From Certhia americana (taxonomy: Eukaryota > Chordata > Aves > Passeriformes > Certhiidae), in contig CM031870.1 in the NCBI GenBank assembly GCA_018697195.1, positions 5,570,819 through 5,634,818 of the forward strand: DNA of 64,000 bases. The letters run 5' to 3'. Under the pieces are notes generated by a model. That model made no database searches. It was not told the DNA's origin and saw only the letters and a program-made list of their open reading frames with translations. Below are positions 1-13,850 of the stretch, piece by piece. Made by a program: the position numbers and the translations under genes. Numbering within the stretch: position 1 is the stretch's first letter; every line of letters begins with the position of its first letter.

Positions 1-1668
1 AGGTCTTGCAAGTTCAGTATCCTATCAAAAATATCATAAACACTTTAGCAATTACCTCTAGCACATGAAAGGAAATCTAGCAACCTCTGAAAGTTAATTT
101 TCTCTTTGCAAACTAATTGAATTCTTTAGGCAGGCTGCAGTCTTCCCTTGGATGTGTTTTCTTTCTGCCTAGGGATACAGTGTACAGAGATGTACTGCAT
201 AAGACAAACATTTGACTGAAATTACCTTGTCCTCCTCAATATTTTTTTTCCATCAGGTTCACGGTTGTGTATATATATTTATGCGGTACATATTAGTTGA
301 CTCCTACTCAGTTTAGAACCAAGTTTCAAAATACTCAGGTACTGAATTGCACTGGGTCACAAGCACCAGCAAGTGCTAGACAAAAATTAATGGCTATGCT
401 CAAGCTGCCTTTCCTAGCGGAGCATGCAAATTCTTCACCATCTCTCTTCAAAGCCTAAAACATACGAATAGGCCACTCCTTTATGAGAATGCTCAAGAAG
501 ACTTCACAGAAATTAGGTTATTTCTAGAATAATTTAGAAGTTTGACAATCACCTTATAAATGTTCATGACAGCTTTCCAAGATTCTAATGTGTAACTCAG
601 TGAGTTCTTCCAAGATACTTTAAAAAACAAAAAATAAAATAACCCTCCCAAAAATAACCAAACAAATATATACCAGTAAAGGCACAGCAACCCTATTTAA
701 ATCTCTTCCCCGTGTATGCCAGATGTTAATTAGGAGCTGGTCCTCATCACATAAATGGGATCCAACTTTGCACTTTACCAAAAAACAAAAGGCCAAATTC
801 CAACCCAGGGTTTACTTCTGGCCTACCCTAATAGCTACAAAAAGCTGCACAGTGAGATCTGGATCAGGTTCAAAACTTTCCCAAAATGTAACTCTGTTCA
901 CATCCTGATTTTTGAACCCAGCTCATCTTTAATTATTATTATCACACAAAATGTCAGGTCTCGGGTTATGTGCTTTAAATTTCTCCCTATAAACAATTAA
1001 TTAGCTTGCTACATCCTTTTTATAAATAGCTTGTACATCTAAACTATTCTCATCTACTAAAACAAACAAAAATCCCAGCTCTGTTTATTGTCTTCTGATT
1101 TTCCCTAGTGGTCTGCAGCTGTCAAGCAGCCAGACACAAATGTGTGCTCTTCATATTTGGAGATAAAAATAAGATTATGGGGCTAATGCACAAAGTTTTT
1201 TGGATTGAGCTAGGGCTTGAGAAATCAGGTTTTCCCCAGAAAATGTCTGAAAACAGCACTTCTATCAATTTAACTCCAGTGGAGAGCTGCCTCCCACACC
1301 AGCTGAAAGGTTGTTCACCGAGCAACATGGATTCCAGGGTTTGAGGCACCATGCTATTATGGGACAGGATACATATGGCTGCCCAAATTAATTTTGCTGA
1401 CAGTTTCTCCAGGCTCATCCTATAGGTGCTGACAGGCAAGATCAGGCCACAGCTTCAGCTGTGTTCCCAGCGAGCCACCTCTTCTCTCCAGACAAGTTCT
1501 TTGCTTCCCTGCACAAGATTTTCACCTCCACAGAAGAGAGACCCCGGGAAAGTGTACAGCCAGTCCTCTGCCATGTCAGGGCGTATTCCTGTGACTTGGC
1601 TTCACTTACAGGTCAGCTGTATTTACACAGAGCATCCTTGGTCATGTGCTAATGTGAGGGAAGCTTTG
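1..1668. other. Unique non-coding sequence, no gene seen
   Basis: AT-rich, CpG-poor sequence with many short A and T runs. Open frames here reach only about 120 codons, overlap each other on both strands and carry no motif I recognise. No repeat family was recognised. It is probably intergenic or intronic. Confidence 0.7.
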
Positions 1669-1737
1669 TGTGTGTATAAATATACATATGTATATTTATA
1701 TATATATATTTATATATATATATATATAAAAATATAT
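1669..1737. repeat. AT-rich simple repeat (TA)n with TTTA interruptions
   Basis: The tract starts with a short TG run, passes into TATACATATG and continues as TA dinucleotides broken by TTTATA and AAAATA units. It is an interrupted microsatellite, likely to vary in length between individuals. The frame that reads through it translates to a run of Tyr and Ile residues and is not a gene. Confidence 0.9.
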
Positions 1738-4700
1738 CTCAATTGTACCAATAGTTGCAACAGTCATGAATACACAACAAAGCAATCCTCAGTGTGAATA
1801 TACCAGAGGCAGTTACCAGTGCCATCCCCTTCAGTCTATCTGCACCCCACTGTGAAATGTGCACACTGAGTACCTTTGTCTCATGCCTGTGTTGAGACTG
1901 AGTAAGAAATATTGGTAAAGCACTTTGGAAGATTGTCAACCAGTGCAGCCAAGCGTTATGCTCATTTTGAAGCACTAATCTATAAGTGTTTTTCCCCACA
2001 ATCTAGCATACATCGTCATTGCACCCAGCCAGAGAGAAGAAACTAGGATTATTGGATATTTTCATGTTTCACTGCATAATGTTGCTATCAGAGTAGGAAC
2101 AGCAGGACACTGATTGTCCTTGTTTTGTGGCCTTGAAATTCAGAGAGGACTCACCCTGATTACCTTGCTCAGACCCAGCCCAGGGTGAGCACAGTTTTCC
2201 TAAGCTGCTTGTGATGGTGCCACCCCATTAGAGAAGTGAAATGCCCACAAGCACTCCAAGCACCTCTAAGGTCCCCGGTTCCTTCAACTGTTCACTGCTG
2301 CTTTTCCGAAAAAACACTAAAAACACTGAAGCCTCAGTGTGTGAGCAAACCTCTCTATCAGCAGTGCTTTAAACAGCCCGTTTTTGCTGGTTGTGGGTGT
2401 CCAGCAACAGACTTGGAGGGCCTGAATTCTGCTTTTGGCATGATTTTTGGGTTTCTTTGGGGCAAGTATGTTTTTTCTTGTTTTAAATTTTTCTGAGGAC
2501 AACTATGTCACAAAGAATTAGCATCCAGGTTTGAAAATGGAAACAAGGATGAGGTAGTTACCCATACTGGTTTCTTCAGTGTATGTATGTGCATCATGTT
2601 TCAAGCAGCTTTCCTCGATTCACAAATTCCTGTTCATCTCCCTCATATAAGCTGTCCCTGACACACGAGTTTTCCTTCTGCTTTGTCAAATTAGTTACCT
2701 TTTGACATTTTTCATTTTTGTATTTCAGGAAGGCCCCCAAAGGAGTAATATTTGTGAAATAAAAAATTCCCATTATTCTGGAGATGAAAACTTACCTTCT
2801 GGTTTTCTATTTTGTATCACTCAATAATATGAAATGCCAACTTGTCTTGTTGACTCTTAGCCCCTTTTACTTCAGTTATTTAAGTGGTTACTCAGGCAAT
2901 AAAGTCATATAAAGTCTCAATTATTCTTCATTTATTTATGCTAAACTGTTTTAGTTAACAACTGACCTTGATTCTTTTTAAGTATGATTTTATCTGGTTA
3001 CATTTGCTCTTGGAAGTTATTGCTCTTCTCTCATCCATGCTTTGACCAATACTAATCTACTCTGTTTTTCATTTTCTAGGCATCCCACAGAGTTCAGAAC
3101 ATTATTGATATTCAGGATTCATCTGTTCTAATTTGAGTTTCTCCTAACTACAACTGCAGACAAAGGCAACTTCATTGCAGCAAAACACAAACTGGAAATA
3201 GAAAAGTACTACTTTGTTGGATTGTATTAAGAATTCCTCTCCCTCTCTCCCTAAAGCCAAGCTGAGCCATCCTGTATGTTGGATTATATACTCCTGACTA
3301 AGACCTGGGCATGTCTGAGCCTCTCCAATGACAGCACAAATCCCAAGCAGAGGCAGAAAAGCCATAATTAGCAGCTGTTGAGTTTGGATGTGTTGGTAAC
3401 TGAGATAAACTACATCATCCCCAGGCAGGGTTTGTCTGTCAGTGCAGCCACCAAGATCTGAACTAAACAATAAAAACTTCTTTTTTCCAAACAGCAACAA
3501 GGACAATGCAGTGGACAATCAACCCAAGAACTTTTCTGATGGGACATCATATGGAAGCAAATATATGAATACACAAAGCAGGCCAGAGGCAGTGGAGAAA
3601 CTCAAGCAATTGACTCATTGATTACAATCTACGAAAAAAAAAAAAAAGTTTGTTTTTTTTAATTCCACTAGACTTCCAAGTATAAAAAAAGAGAAGGTGG
3701 GGTCACTGAACCAACACTCTGCTCTAGCACAAAAACCACATAGCTCAGCAGGGAAGGGACTGCTGGTTTTATACATCTATTTTCCATCCTACTGGAAAGG
3801 AAGTTGGGATTAAACTTCCATCCTCCAACCCCCACACACTGCTTGTACAGAATTTGAACTCTGTTACCTCTGAAACAGGAAAAAATGAAAATGCCCTGGA
3901 CCACAGAAAAACAGCCAGCTTCTAGGGGAACATTTCTTTACAAAAAATGTCAGCCCATTATTACAGCTCACATTATTATCAGCATCATTATTAGGAAAGT
4001 ATAAATAATATTGAAATTCTTATTTAGGGAGAAGTCTTGGAAAAACTGATTTGTCCTTTCAGAAACATTTTTACTTTTAAAGTAATACTGTAATGTTGTA
4101 CTCTTTTTAGTTAAGAGTTCAACAGTGTTCTAGATGGGAATACTTCTTAATCTAAATATCTATATAGGTTCTTTTTCTTTCTAGAATGTGGGTTTCAAAA
4201 AAAAAATAAATCAGTTTTCTTTGCTTTCTCCATTATGAATAAAAATTCAATTGATGTTTAACTTCACACATTTCTCTGCAGCACCAGTCTCCAGGAAAAT
4301 CATGCTGCAGCTGGAGGTGGAAGGTTCTATAGGTATTATATCAGTGTGACACACTGAGGATGTGCTGGGTCTGTACAGCAACAATCCAAAGTGATGCTCC
4401 TACTGTCATTAACATACCTAAAAAAAAATAAAATAGTAAATGTAAATGAAACATTCACCTAATACAGTAAATGATCATCTGTAATTTTTAAATTTTTTTT
4501 AAAAATTATTTCTAAATAATTTCTTTCATTTTTAAAATTCATCAATTTACTTTTTTTAACTCTTTTCATTTTTCTCCTGGTTCCTCACCTTACAAATGAC
4601 ATTATGTGAACTCTCCTTGCACTACTCTGAGTATCTGCTTGGCAAACCTGTGAGGACTTTGTCTTCTTCCCTGTCCATACAAAGCTTAGCATTGTTGAAA

Positions 4701-7700
4701 GAGGTTTAGATAGTTATTAACACAATAAAGTGTGAAAATCAACTATAATGGTATTACTGCTATTGGATTCCCTGGGGCAGGATCTGTATTGCATTTTTTT
4801 TGCATACTCAACCACTTTTATTAATAAAAAGGTAAATTTAGAAATCAGTGTACTCACTCATATTAAAATTCTTACTTTGTGAGCAGGTTTATTTTATCCA
4901 TAGTAGTTTTTTTTCCCCTTTACTATTTTCCTAAATCTTTTTCCAATGTTAAAATATTTTCTAAAGAAATAGTTTGACATTTTCTCTGGTATGTACCTAT
5001 ACCCCAAAGAATTCTTTAATGGCTGTTTATGTATCAGAGAAACTCGTGTTAAAGTGCAATTTTTCAAGTAAGTAACATGCTGATGCTCAGTAAGTGATAC
5101 AGATTATTTTAGATAGGAGTAACTGAGCTGGGTAATTCATCTAGCCTTCCTGACCTGACAGCTGCTTTCATTATTTTAGATCAGTAATTGAGATGCCAGA
5201 ACCTGTGATGATGATGACATAAGATGACAATATCAGTCCACTTCAACCAGCCTGCACATCCTCATCAATGAGTGATGCTACAGGCTCACACCTCAGCCAC
5301 AGACAAAGCCCTCTGCTGCCTTTTCCAGAGGATGAGACAGCTCTAGGGACCAATGTATGACTTCACCTGAACTCCTTTTTTTGCTGTCATAAGCAATGGG
5401 GTGCCCCAGGAACTGTCCTGGAGGCAGCAAAGAGCAAAATGCCACATCTCCCCCTTCCCTGACCCTGTACTTATGGTGGTGGTGGGAGCTCTGCTGGTTC
5501 ATCCTCCTCTTCTATCCACCCTTGTCCTTCTGTAGGCTGGGGCACCCCATCCTGTTCATAGACAGAGGGGAGGCAAGGCTCTGCCTTTTCCCTTGAATTC
5601 ACTCCCACACCAAGAGAGAAAACCAAGCATTTAGGACATCTTCCTGTCTCCTCCCCACCTGCACAGGCTCTGCATCTCCTGAGAACAGCTGAGGAGACCT
5701 CTGCTTTAGGGACTTCAAGTCCACCCTTCCTGATCCCCACCTTCAGCAACCTCTACACACCTAAAAATCAGGTGAGATGATGAATGCTTTGTGCTCCTTT
5801 GTCTAGCCAAATATTTACTTCCATTTAAATCAGTGTTTGATCCTCACATTAGCCGTTTTCTCTCCTAGAGTCAACTCTTGTTATAAAAGCTCCTCCTGTG
5901 TTTTCAGGCAGAATAACATGGTGAGAGCCACAAAAAAAAAATGCTCAGAACATGTAACAGCAGTTCTAGTCTAACACAGGGATATATAAGAATTGTAAAA
6001 TATGAAAATAAGTAGAAACATCAGCCAAGCAGTCACTGTGCTGCATGGAAAAGCACAGGGAAAAACAATGGCTGTAGGTAACACACTGCATGTGCTGAAT
6101 GCCCTACAGAGATTTCAAAGATCATTAAAAATATTTTAAAAATGATATTTCAGTATCTCTAGATCTAAGATATCCCCAAAGGTATTTTTATCAAGTAGAG
6201 GCTAAAAATAAGCAGTTCAGCATGAAAATTAAAACATCTTTTCAACATTGCTTTTCTGGAGAACTCAAGTTTCTCTGGAGGTTCATATTCTCTTCCAGAG
6301 CATCATGCAGCTCTGGAAATGAGAAAAAGAAATCTAAAGCAATACTTGCAACTGATATAAAAATATTATGGAGGTAATGGGGATCGGCTACAGATGTGTT
6401 GTGGAGATGACCTGTCCCAACTGACTGTTAATTCTAAGCAGCACAGAAGAAAAATACAGTCACATATATTCAGAATAAACTACACTTAATGGTGAAAAGT
6501 TTATTTCAAAGGGAAGAACTGATATCCAATGTTTCTGCAGCTACAGACGCCTTTAATTAGAAAGCTTATTTTACTTCCTGAATATTCAGAGAACTACACA
6601 CTGGCTTCAAGCTGGTTTCATTTTCCAATCTCATATTACAGCAGGAGCTACACATAAAATGACAAAAAGTTTTATCCTTGTGTTTTGCTAGTGCTAGAAC
6701 TGCACTTTTCACAGTGAGGTGTAACTCTGGAAATATTTCCCCACACCAATCTCTGCATCTACTGGCAGCAATCTCAGGCTGCTCCCTGTCACCAGAGGTG
6801 CAGGAGCCTGGATGGGTGGGAAGGGGCAGAGCTGCAGCAAGGCCAGAGTCAGCTCCCTGGCAATGGGAACACATGCTGCAGCAGCTCTGGGTGAGTGCAC
6901 CCATGGCCTGGCTGTGAGGCAGAGAAGCACTAGGGTATCATTAACTCTACAGTTAGGGGCTGGAGCAATTCCTTTCAGTACCATATAAAGCAGCATCAGA
7001 ACTATTAGAACTGAAAGATTATGATGTGATTAATTTTTCTGATCACATACCATACTGCCCGAGTCCTCCCTGCTTTTTCCCCTCTGGCATGTGAGTTAAT
7101 TTATATGAGGAACTTTCTACTCCATGTCCCTGAGGATATAAGTAAAGAATGTGCCTCTGGAATGCATATCCAAGTGGATCAGGTCAATAGAGGGAGATTG
7201 CTTTTTCAAAGTCCCATCATAAAGCCATGATGATTTGGGGAAAAAAAAAAAGGAAAAAGTCCAACAAAAAAACAAGGCTCAAAACACATACAAACATCAG
7301 TCTATTTTCATAGGCCTTTAACTTATTAGGCTAAATAGAGGGAGAGGATATCTTGGTTTTGTTATAATTTGGAGAGAGAATAAAAAGAATCCTACCTTGT
7401 CACTAGATTTATACCACATAGGTTAAACATTTGAAGCAACTATTGATGGAATGGTTCTCTGAAAAGAACATTAAGTTCTTCAGCTTTGACAGGCAAAGTG
7501 TCAGTGGTTGGCATTTCAAAATAAAAAAGACAGGAAAGTATATAAAGCCCAAACCTTTCACTTAATACACAGCTTCACATGGGCTATTTTGTCACAAAGC
7601 TCTTCTTCATCAGGGTGAAGCTGGGTGTATTCACCGTGTCCTCAGAATCTTTAGGTATTAACAGGAAGGAAGAGATGAGAATTTAGTCTATTCCTCACTA

Positions 7701-8023
7701 GGGAAATTTTTAGCACCAACTTCTCTACCCAGTGGATAACCAGACATTTGGAATTTTGAACAAAAATCTCTCTTCCCATTTTTGTCTTGATTACAGAATA
7801 AAACACATGTTGCTAGAATATGAAACAAGATGTGCATGAAACAGAAACAGGGATGTGCGATTGTCTGGTATAATTTCTGAATTCCAGCAAATTACAGTTA
7901 ACCAGACAACAACAATTCCATTTTGCAAGAACTTCCAATGTAACCACAACAAAATGTGAAGAATACTTTCCAAATGTTTTCTGCTTAGCATAGGAGCAAA
8001 TATAAATCCATTTTAAAATATTG
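1738..8023. other. Unique non-coding sequence, no gene seen
   Basis: About 6.3 kb without a recognisable gene, RNA or transposon. It includes an A14 run at 3634-3647 followed closely by a T8 run ending at 3660. Slightly GC-richer pockets lie at 5300-5760 and 6720-6920, which explains the clusters of overlapping open frames on both strands there. None of those frames has splice sites or protein motifs that I trust. Confidence 0.65.
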
Positions 8024-8043
8024 CACACACGCACACACACACA
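8024..8043. repeat. (CA)n microsatellite, short
   Basis: Ten CA units with one CG interruption, running directly into an A-rich tract. Seen directly in the sequence. Confidence 0.9.
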
Positions 8044-8046
8044 AAT

Positions 8047-8117
8047 TAAAAAAACAAAACAAAACAAAACAAACCCAAAAAATAACAAAAAAAACCCCAC
8101 AACACCAAAAAAACCAA
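8047..8117. repeat. A-rich low-complexity tract, (AAAAC)n
   Basis: Four AAAAC/AAAC units followed by imperfect A-and-C-only sequence with almost no G or T. Together with the CA repeat just upstream it forms about 95 bp of strongly strand-asymmetric DNA. The minus-strand frames over it give Phe- and Val-rich peptides and are artefacts of the composition. Confidence 0.85.
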
Positions 8118-11100
8118 ATGGCAAAAGACAAAATGTCCACTTTCTGAATAAAGATGCCTTTTCCATTTGGAAAAAGGATCCAGGAGTTGTTTAGCTGTTA
8201 TATGAAGGAATATGGAAAATTCAAGCACGTTTCTCATCCCAGACCAGGATGACAGTAAAACTATTTCCCCAAAACTTCTTTTACTCCTTACATCCTCACC
8301 TCAGTGGATTATTGAAGTACCTGTCTTTACAAAACACTGCAGCTTTACAGAAATCATATTTGACAAAGGAAAATTCTTTGGATTTGCCAGCACTAGCAAA
8401 AACCTATTGTTCCACTCTTCCAGAAAGTTAAGGAAACTGTTCTTACAAAAATGAATAACCAATGTAAGCAGAGTTACCTGTGTGTAGAAGCAACATCAGG
8501 CTATATTCTTCCCTGTAACTGTTTGATGCTGCCATAATTCTGTCTTAAGTACAAATGACTGCACTGCTTTCAAAGAACTTGCTATAAATGCTTTTTGCTG
8601 TAGGAGAAGATAAGTGCTAGCAGCAATAATTCAAAAGCAACAAAAGCTGCACACACTCCCTAGCAACACAACAAACGTGAGACCTCCACTTACAACAACA
8701 ACAGAGATCAGGGATGGTTAAAATTGTTTTTTCCTCTAGGAGCAGAAAGAAGGGGGAAAAAAAATCTGATACCTTTTCAATGGAACAGGTTGAGTAATCA
8801 CATTGGGGAATGATTTTAGTTTTTAATATGTTGGTTAGACTATGGATAAAGGATTAGACAGAATAAAATTTCTGCAGCTCAGTGAGCATCATAGGGAGAC
8901 ATTTAAGCAGGGATGTGTGAGACATGAAGTCATTCACTCCACACAGCTTTAGGGACAGTCCTGTGTCCAGCTTGCAGCATCACACCTTGGCAGAGATGCA
9001 GACCAGCTTGGAAGAATGCCAGCATAGAACAGTCAGGATGAATGTGAGTGTGGAAATTTTGCCCCTGAGGCAAGACAGTAAGAATTGAAAACTGCAAAGT
9101 CTAAAAAAAAATAAAGTTGTAAAATCATGGAAAAGATGACCTGAGTAAGAGTTTTATCTTGATTTGTATGTCACTGACCCCGAGTATACTAAGACTGAAA
9201 ATCAAAATTATTGAAAATGTATGAGAGGGCTTTATCCCTGTAGATCTGAATTTTGCTGGTGAAGTCAGTCTCAACAGTAAAAATTCCCTCTTGACATCTA
9301 TCTCAGTGGATCAGGGAATTCACATTTTAAAACTCCTTGCCAGGATCTGAGGAATATCCTGTGCAAAACAGGCAATAGTAGACAATTCTGTTAAATTTGT
9401 GAACATAAGCCTTCCAAAGTTCCATTAAAAACATGTTTCCTTTCCTTCAAACTTCTGATCTTAGATCACTGCAGAAATAGCCTCAATGCTCCAATTCAGC
9501 TTGCATTTAAGTCTCATTAAATCAGTCACATGTTCAATAAGACTCAATGGATTTAGACATCCTCTACTGAAATGAATTCTAAAAAGTAAAACTTCCATAA
9601 TTTTGGGAGTGTTCCTTTGAACAAAACATGTAATGGACCCCACAGAAGTTGCAGTATAAACACTTATTCTAAAAGCCCAACAAAATTGAATGTGGCACCT
9701 TTTAAATAGATTTCTCCAATATATTGCACTATAGCTACAAGAAATGGCAGAGTTCTGCTTGCTAAATTTTACAGCTGCATTCAACAACTTACAATATACA
9801 GCAAATCACAGACACCCCGTTGACTTGAGTTACTAAAAGGAGGAGTGCAAAAATTCACAAGTGAAAGAAGAAGAAACACAGCACTGAGTCAGAGGAGTCT
9901 GAAATCTTGTGTTTTTCCAGTCTGAAGTTTTTCAATCCCCAGAATAAGTTCAGTGGTCCAACACATGCTAAGGAATCACGAGTTTTACTAAAACCCTTTT
10001 CATGCTGAGCTCCACCGCACAGTGCTCAATCTACTTGGGCCAGCAGACAATACTAAAATACAGATGAACTGCTGAGGGATTCCAGCTCACCACAATCATG
10101 CTCCTGGCTCTTGAAATTATCCCCAGGGCTGGGAGGACAAGAGGAGCCCAGGGCAGAGGTGTCACACAGCATACACAGATCTGACTGGAGCACAGAATAT
10201 CTGTCAGAGCTGGGCTGGAGAGAACATCATCACCCCCTTTGCACACCCTTGCCTAGAAGAGCTTAGCAGTCCTCAACTGCAATCCCTCCATAATCTGTAC
10301 TGTTACTGAGGTATCACCAGAGGATATCTCACTTTCTTTTCTTTGCTGTCCTTGGTAGCACAGCTCAGAAAATATAAATCATAAACCAGCATGAAAATCA
10401 CATTTCTTCTCTGCCTCTGGAATGATTTCATCATCTCTTCCTCTGTTCAGCCTGTGAAACAGCTAATGCTCTTCTCTTGTTTTCAGTCTCTTCATGGATT
10501 TTAGGTTACCTGTACTACTGACCTGTTTACAAAAAGAGCGCCAAAAGCATAGGGTGGTGACTGGTTCTTTTCAGTCTGAAGAGATTTAAAACAAAAGAAA
10601 CCTGACCCAAATTATGAAAACCATCTGGGCTTTTTGCATGCCCCAAGGTCATTGTTTCAAGCTTGAAATTCAAAAATTAACAAACAAAAAAGATTGTTTT
10701 CATGGTTTACTCTTTTTTTCCTTTTTTTTTTTCTTTTTTTGAGGAGGGGTTGTATTTAAAAAATGTGTACAATGTTTAACCTGTTCAGCTAAGGAGACAA
10801 CGCAAGTCAAGTACTGACTAACCCAAACAAAGATTAAGATGGAGGTTTCCAGCCTGAAAAAAAGGGGCATAGTTTCAGAAATATTTTTGAGCACAATTAA
10901 CTTTGTGACCCACTTAGAGGGGAAAAGGTTTGAGAAGACCTGTTTATGGTACCAATGCTGCCTTAGGAAATAGTAGACATGTGAAAACTGAAATTAATGG
11001 GATTCTCTGAGATCCCATCTTCCTTTCTAATGACACTTCTTCCATAATGACATTTCTTTTACAACACTTATGATGCAGAAGTATTATCTTTGGAAATCAG

Positions 11101-13261
11101 GTGCCATATCAAATGGAAGTGTATGGAATTTGGAGTGAAACAGGTTATTATTGGTAGATATTATGAATTTATTGCATCTTGCTACTCCCAAATATGCTAC
11201 CTTACCTTTTTCTATAGTCATTTCCAATCAGACCATCAAAGTCATCTTGATAATGGATGCACAGACCTGTCCTAGATGCAATGACTCTGGTCTTTAAATT
11301 CACCATGATTTCCTCTATAGGGATTTAATTAGGAGATGTGCTTCGAGGCACTCACTTCCCATTTCTGCACCTTCTAAGACTGACCTTTGATTTGTTGATT
11401 TTCGCTTGCTTAAACACATCCTGAAACACATTTTGCAAACTGAATTAATTTTCATTTGCACTTTACCATTTATGCTAAAATGGTCCAACACTCCAACTCT
11501 CTTTTTAAAAACTGGCTTCTGAAAAAGAAATTTCTTAAAGTCTAAATCATTCAGTGTAATGTCTGTGAAATGTGCATAATGGCTGTTATTAGGAGTTGTC
11601 GTCTAGGGAAAAACACTAAATACATAAACCCACAAGAATTCACAGTAATTCAAAATATGATTTTCTTCCTGGATAATCTAATTTTAGCTACTAAAAGGCC
11701 ATCATCACATTAATACTAATGTTTGTATTTTACATGACCTAAACTGTAGCTCAGAAAAACCCCAGGCAGTGACTAAAAAGCTCAATTGCAGTCTTTAGAT
11801 CAATATGGGAAAAAAGTGAAATCTAGGAGGAAAGAAAGCAGGGAGGGAGGTACAGAGCTTGTGGGGTACAAATGGATACAAGATAAAGAGAGAACTGCTT
11901 ATATGCTTTATTGAGCTCGTGGGGTACTATTCACTTGAAAGATGGGCTTCCAAGCATCCACTCACACTAGCTGTGGGTATTTCCCCATCTGTTCTCCCCC
12001 TGTGCAGTGTCCACATGTCCCACATATCCTGTGATGCAATATTCAGCTGGGAACACCCAAACCATCCACCTGTGTTCTTCCACCACGGTTCCTGCTCAGC
12101 ACTTAAGGGAGCTGAAATATTGCCCATGACACCGCAAACTTCACAAACCCCAACTAACACTTCAGAGAACTTGAAACTTCAGAAACATTTCCCTGGATTT
12201 GCATTAACACAATGTCAATAGAAGCTTTTATCTTCCATTCACATGCTCATCAGATATTATGACTTAAGGGAGATTTCAGCAGTTATATCTTTGTAAGCAA
12301 AACACCCACATTGCTTAGCAAGCACAATACTATTCTTCTTAATACAAAGTGACTCCTAAAAGCCTAAGCTGGAGATGCAAAGACAGAAATGTCTAGTGAC
12401 TAATGTTTTAGTACAAACTCTAAGATTTCCTTTGGACTTGCAAGACTGTGCCTGCACAGAGAAACACAAAAAGCCACCAATTTCTCAGACAGAAAAATCA
12501 ACTAGGATTTAACTTCCCATGCCATTGAGAGGGTATGTGGAAGAGCAAGTCCCCAGAATTCCACACCCCAGTTTCCTGAGCAGTGGGTGCTGCATTGGTG
12601 GCAGGGAGCAGAGCAGTTCAGGTGACACATAGAGGAGGTTTTGATGGGTGCCCAGGGCCCACCATTTATAGGCTAGCAGCTCTTTGCCTCCCATGGTGTC
12701 CTGTGTTTGCAGGGACAATTGTCCCTGCACATTTGCACGCCTTCAGAGACTGACCAGCCTAGAGCTGCACTTCATGGGCACAACTGCAAACTCGTTTAAC
12801 TGAGCCTGAAACTCTCTAAACCTAACTGCACCTGCCAAATGGCTTTGTTTCCTCACAGAACTCCAGTGACCCCTAACACCCAGGCCCTGACAATGTCTGG
12901 ATGGAGCAGTGTGACAGCTCAGCCAGAGTTACACCTGCAGCCAGGTATTTTCTGGGTCCATTCTGTTTTTTGCAGGTAATAACTGGGTATAGGACAAAAA
13001 GGCAAAGCCAACAGGCAATGCTCAAGAAGCAATTAATGTCTGTGTCCCCACCACACAATACCTGCAAGGTAATTCAAGATAGCAGGACCCTTCCAGTAAG
13101 AAGAGGTAATCCCAGGTAAGAAACATATAGATGGAGAATTCAATTCAAGCTGTAAATATGCTGAAAAGTCTCAACTCTACTCAGGCTTTGAAAATTTCAA
13201 CACATAACCATAGTTTCAATATAAGTTTATAGTATCACTACAAGAGTAAGACACTTACAGT
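8118..13261. other. Unique non-coding sequence, no gene seen
   Basis: About 5.1 kb with no recognisable gene or transposon. It contains a pyrimidine-rich T tract at 10711-10740. A scattered pocket of GC-richer sequence at 12500-12990 produces short opposing frames. I see no open frame that looks like an exon. Confidence 0.65.
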
Positions 13262-13280
13262 CTTATAGTAACACTATAAG
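13262..13280. repeat. Perfect short inverted repeat (8-bp arms, 3-nt loop)
   Basis: The arms CTTATAGT and ACTATAAG are perfect reverse complements around the loop AAC. It sits inside a roughly 80-bp patch (13220-13300) with related direct copies (TATAGTATCACTACAAG and TATAGTAACACTATAAG) and a weaker outer inverted pair (AAGAGTAAG against CTTGCTCTT). The patch looks like the product of local slippage or template switching. No terminator or RNA role is implied. Confidence 0.6.
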
Positions 13281-13785
13281 CGTATCACTCTTGCTCTTAC
13301 CTTAGGCTAACATTATTCCATTATAAATGCATAAAGCATATAAGCAGTTCTCTCTTTACCTTGTATCCATTTGAAAAATAAACCTGACATTTTTGTTATT
13401 TTATGGATTTTTAAGAGCTAGAATAAGCAGTGTTTACACGAACAGAATATAAAATCAATTCCATCTTGATTACATTTGACTTCAATGAGGACTAAGTGAT
13501 GCTTTTTCCATTTAATCAGGGAACAGTGTTGAAGCTACACTATTTGCATTTTAATAAAAATTCTCTCAAGATCCAAAAAAGTAGCAGTACAGCTAAGTGC
13601 CTAAACATTAAGAATTCAACTTTCTTGATGAACAGTAAAGCTTAATTTGTTTAGGTATTACTTTGCTCTTAATTGTAAGACTTATTTAATAAATAGAGCC
13701 AGCTTGAAAACCAACGAAGCTTATATCTATCTTCAAAGCAATTAAAATTAAAACCCCCTCCATATGCAGAGCTTTCCTGGAGTTT
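13281..13785. other. Unique non-coding sequence, no gene seen
   Basis: AT-rich sequence with short stretches of low complexity. Nothing recognisable was found. Confidence 0.65.
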
Positions 13786-13850
13786 TGTGTGTTGACACAC
13801 AGCTACATGTGTGTTTACACATATGCAATCACACACACATTTATGCACAT
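13786..13850. repeat. Degenerate TG/CA alternating tract
   Basis: Short TG runs alternate with CA runs (TGTGTGTTGACACACAGC, then TGTGTGTTTACACATATG, then CACACACA). The alternating purine-pyrimidine pattern has dyad symmetry. It is probably an old, decayed microsatellite. Confidence 0.65.

Noticed and set aside
1890..1935. GGTAAAGCACTTTGGAAGATT as a CORE-SINE tail
   Set aside because: It resembles the GTAAAGCGCTTT part of some ancient SINE tails, but no neighbouring block of such an element is visible.
2549..2564. GATGAGGTAGTTAC resembling a let-7 seed
   Set aside because: Only the first ten or so bases agree, and there is no complementary arm within hairpin distance.
3634..3660. A14 closely followed by T8 as a terminator or retroposon junction
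   Set aside because: It is simple sequence in AT-rich DNA with no element body or transcript boundary to support it.
8046..8237. Phe/Val/Leu-rich minus-strand frames resembling membrane segments
   Set aside because: They are translations of the A-rich (AAAAC)n tract on the opposite strand.
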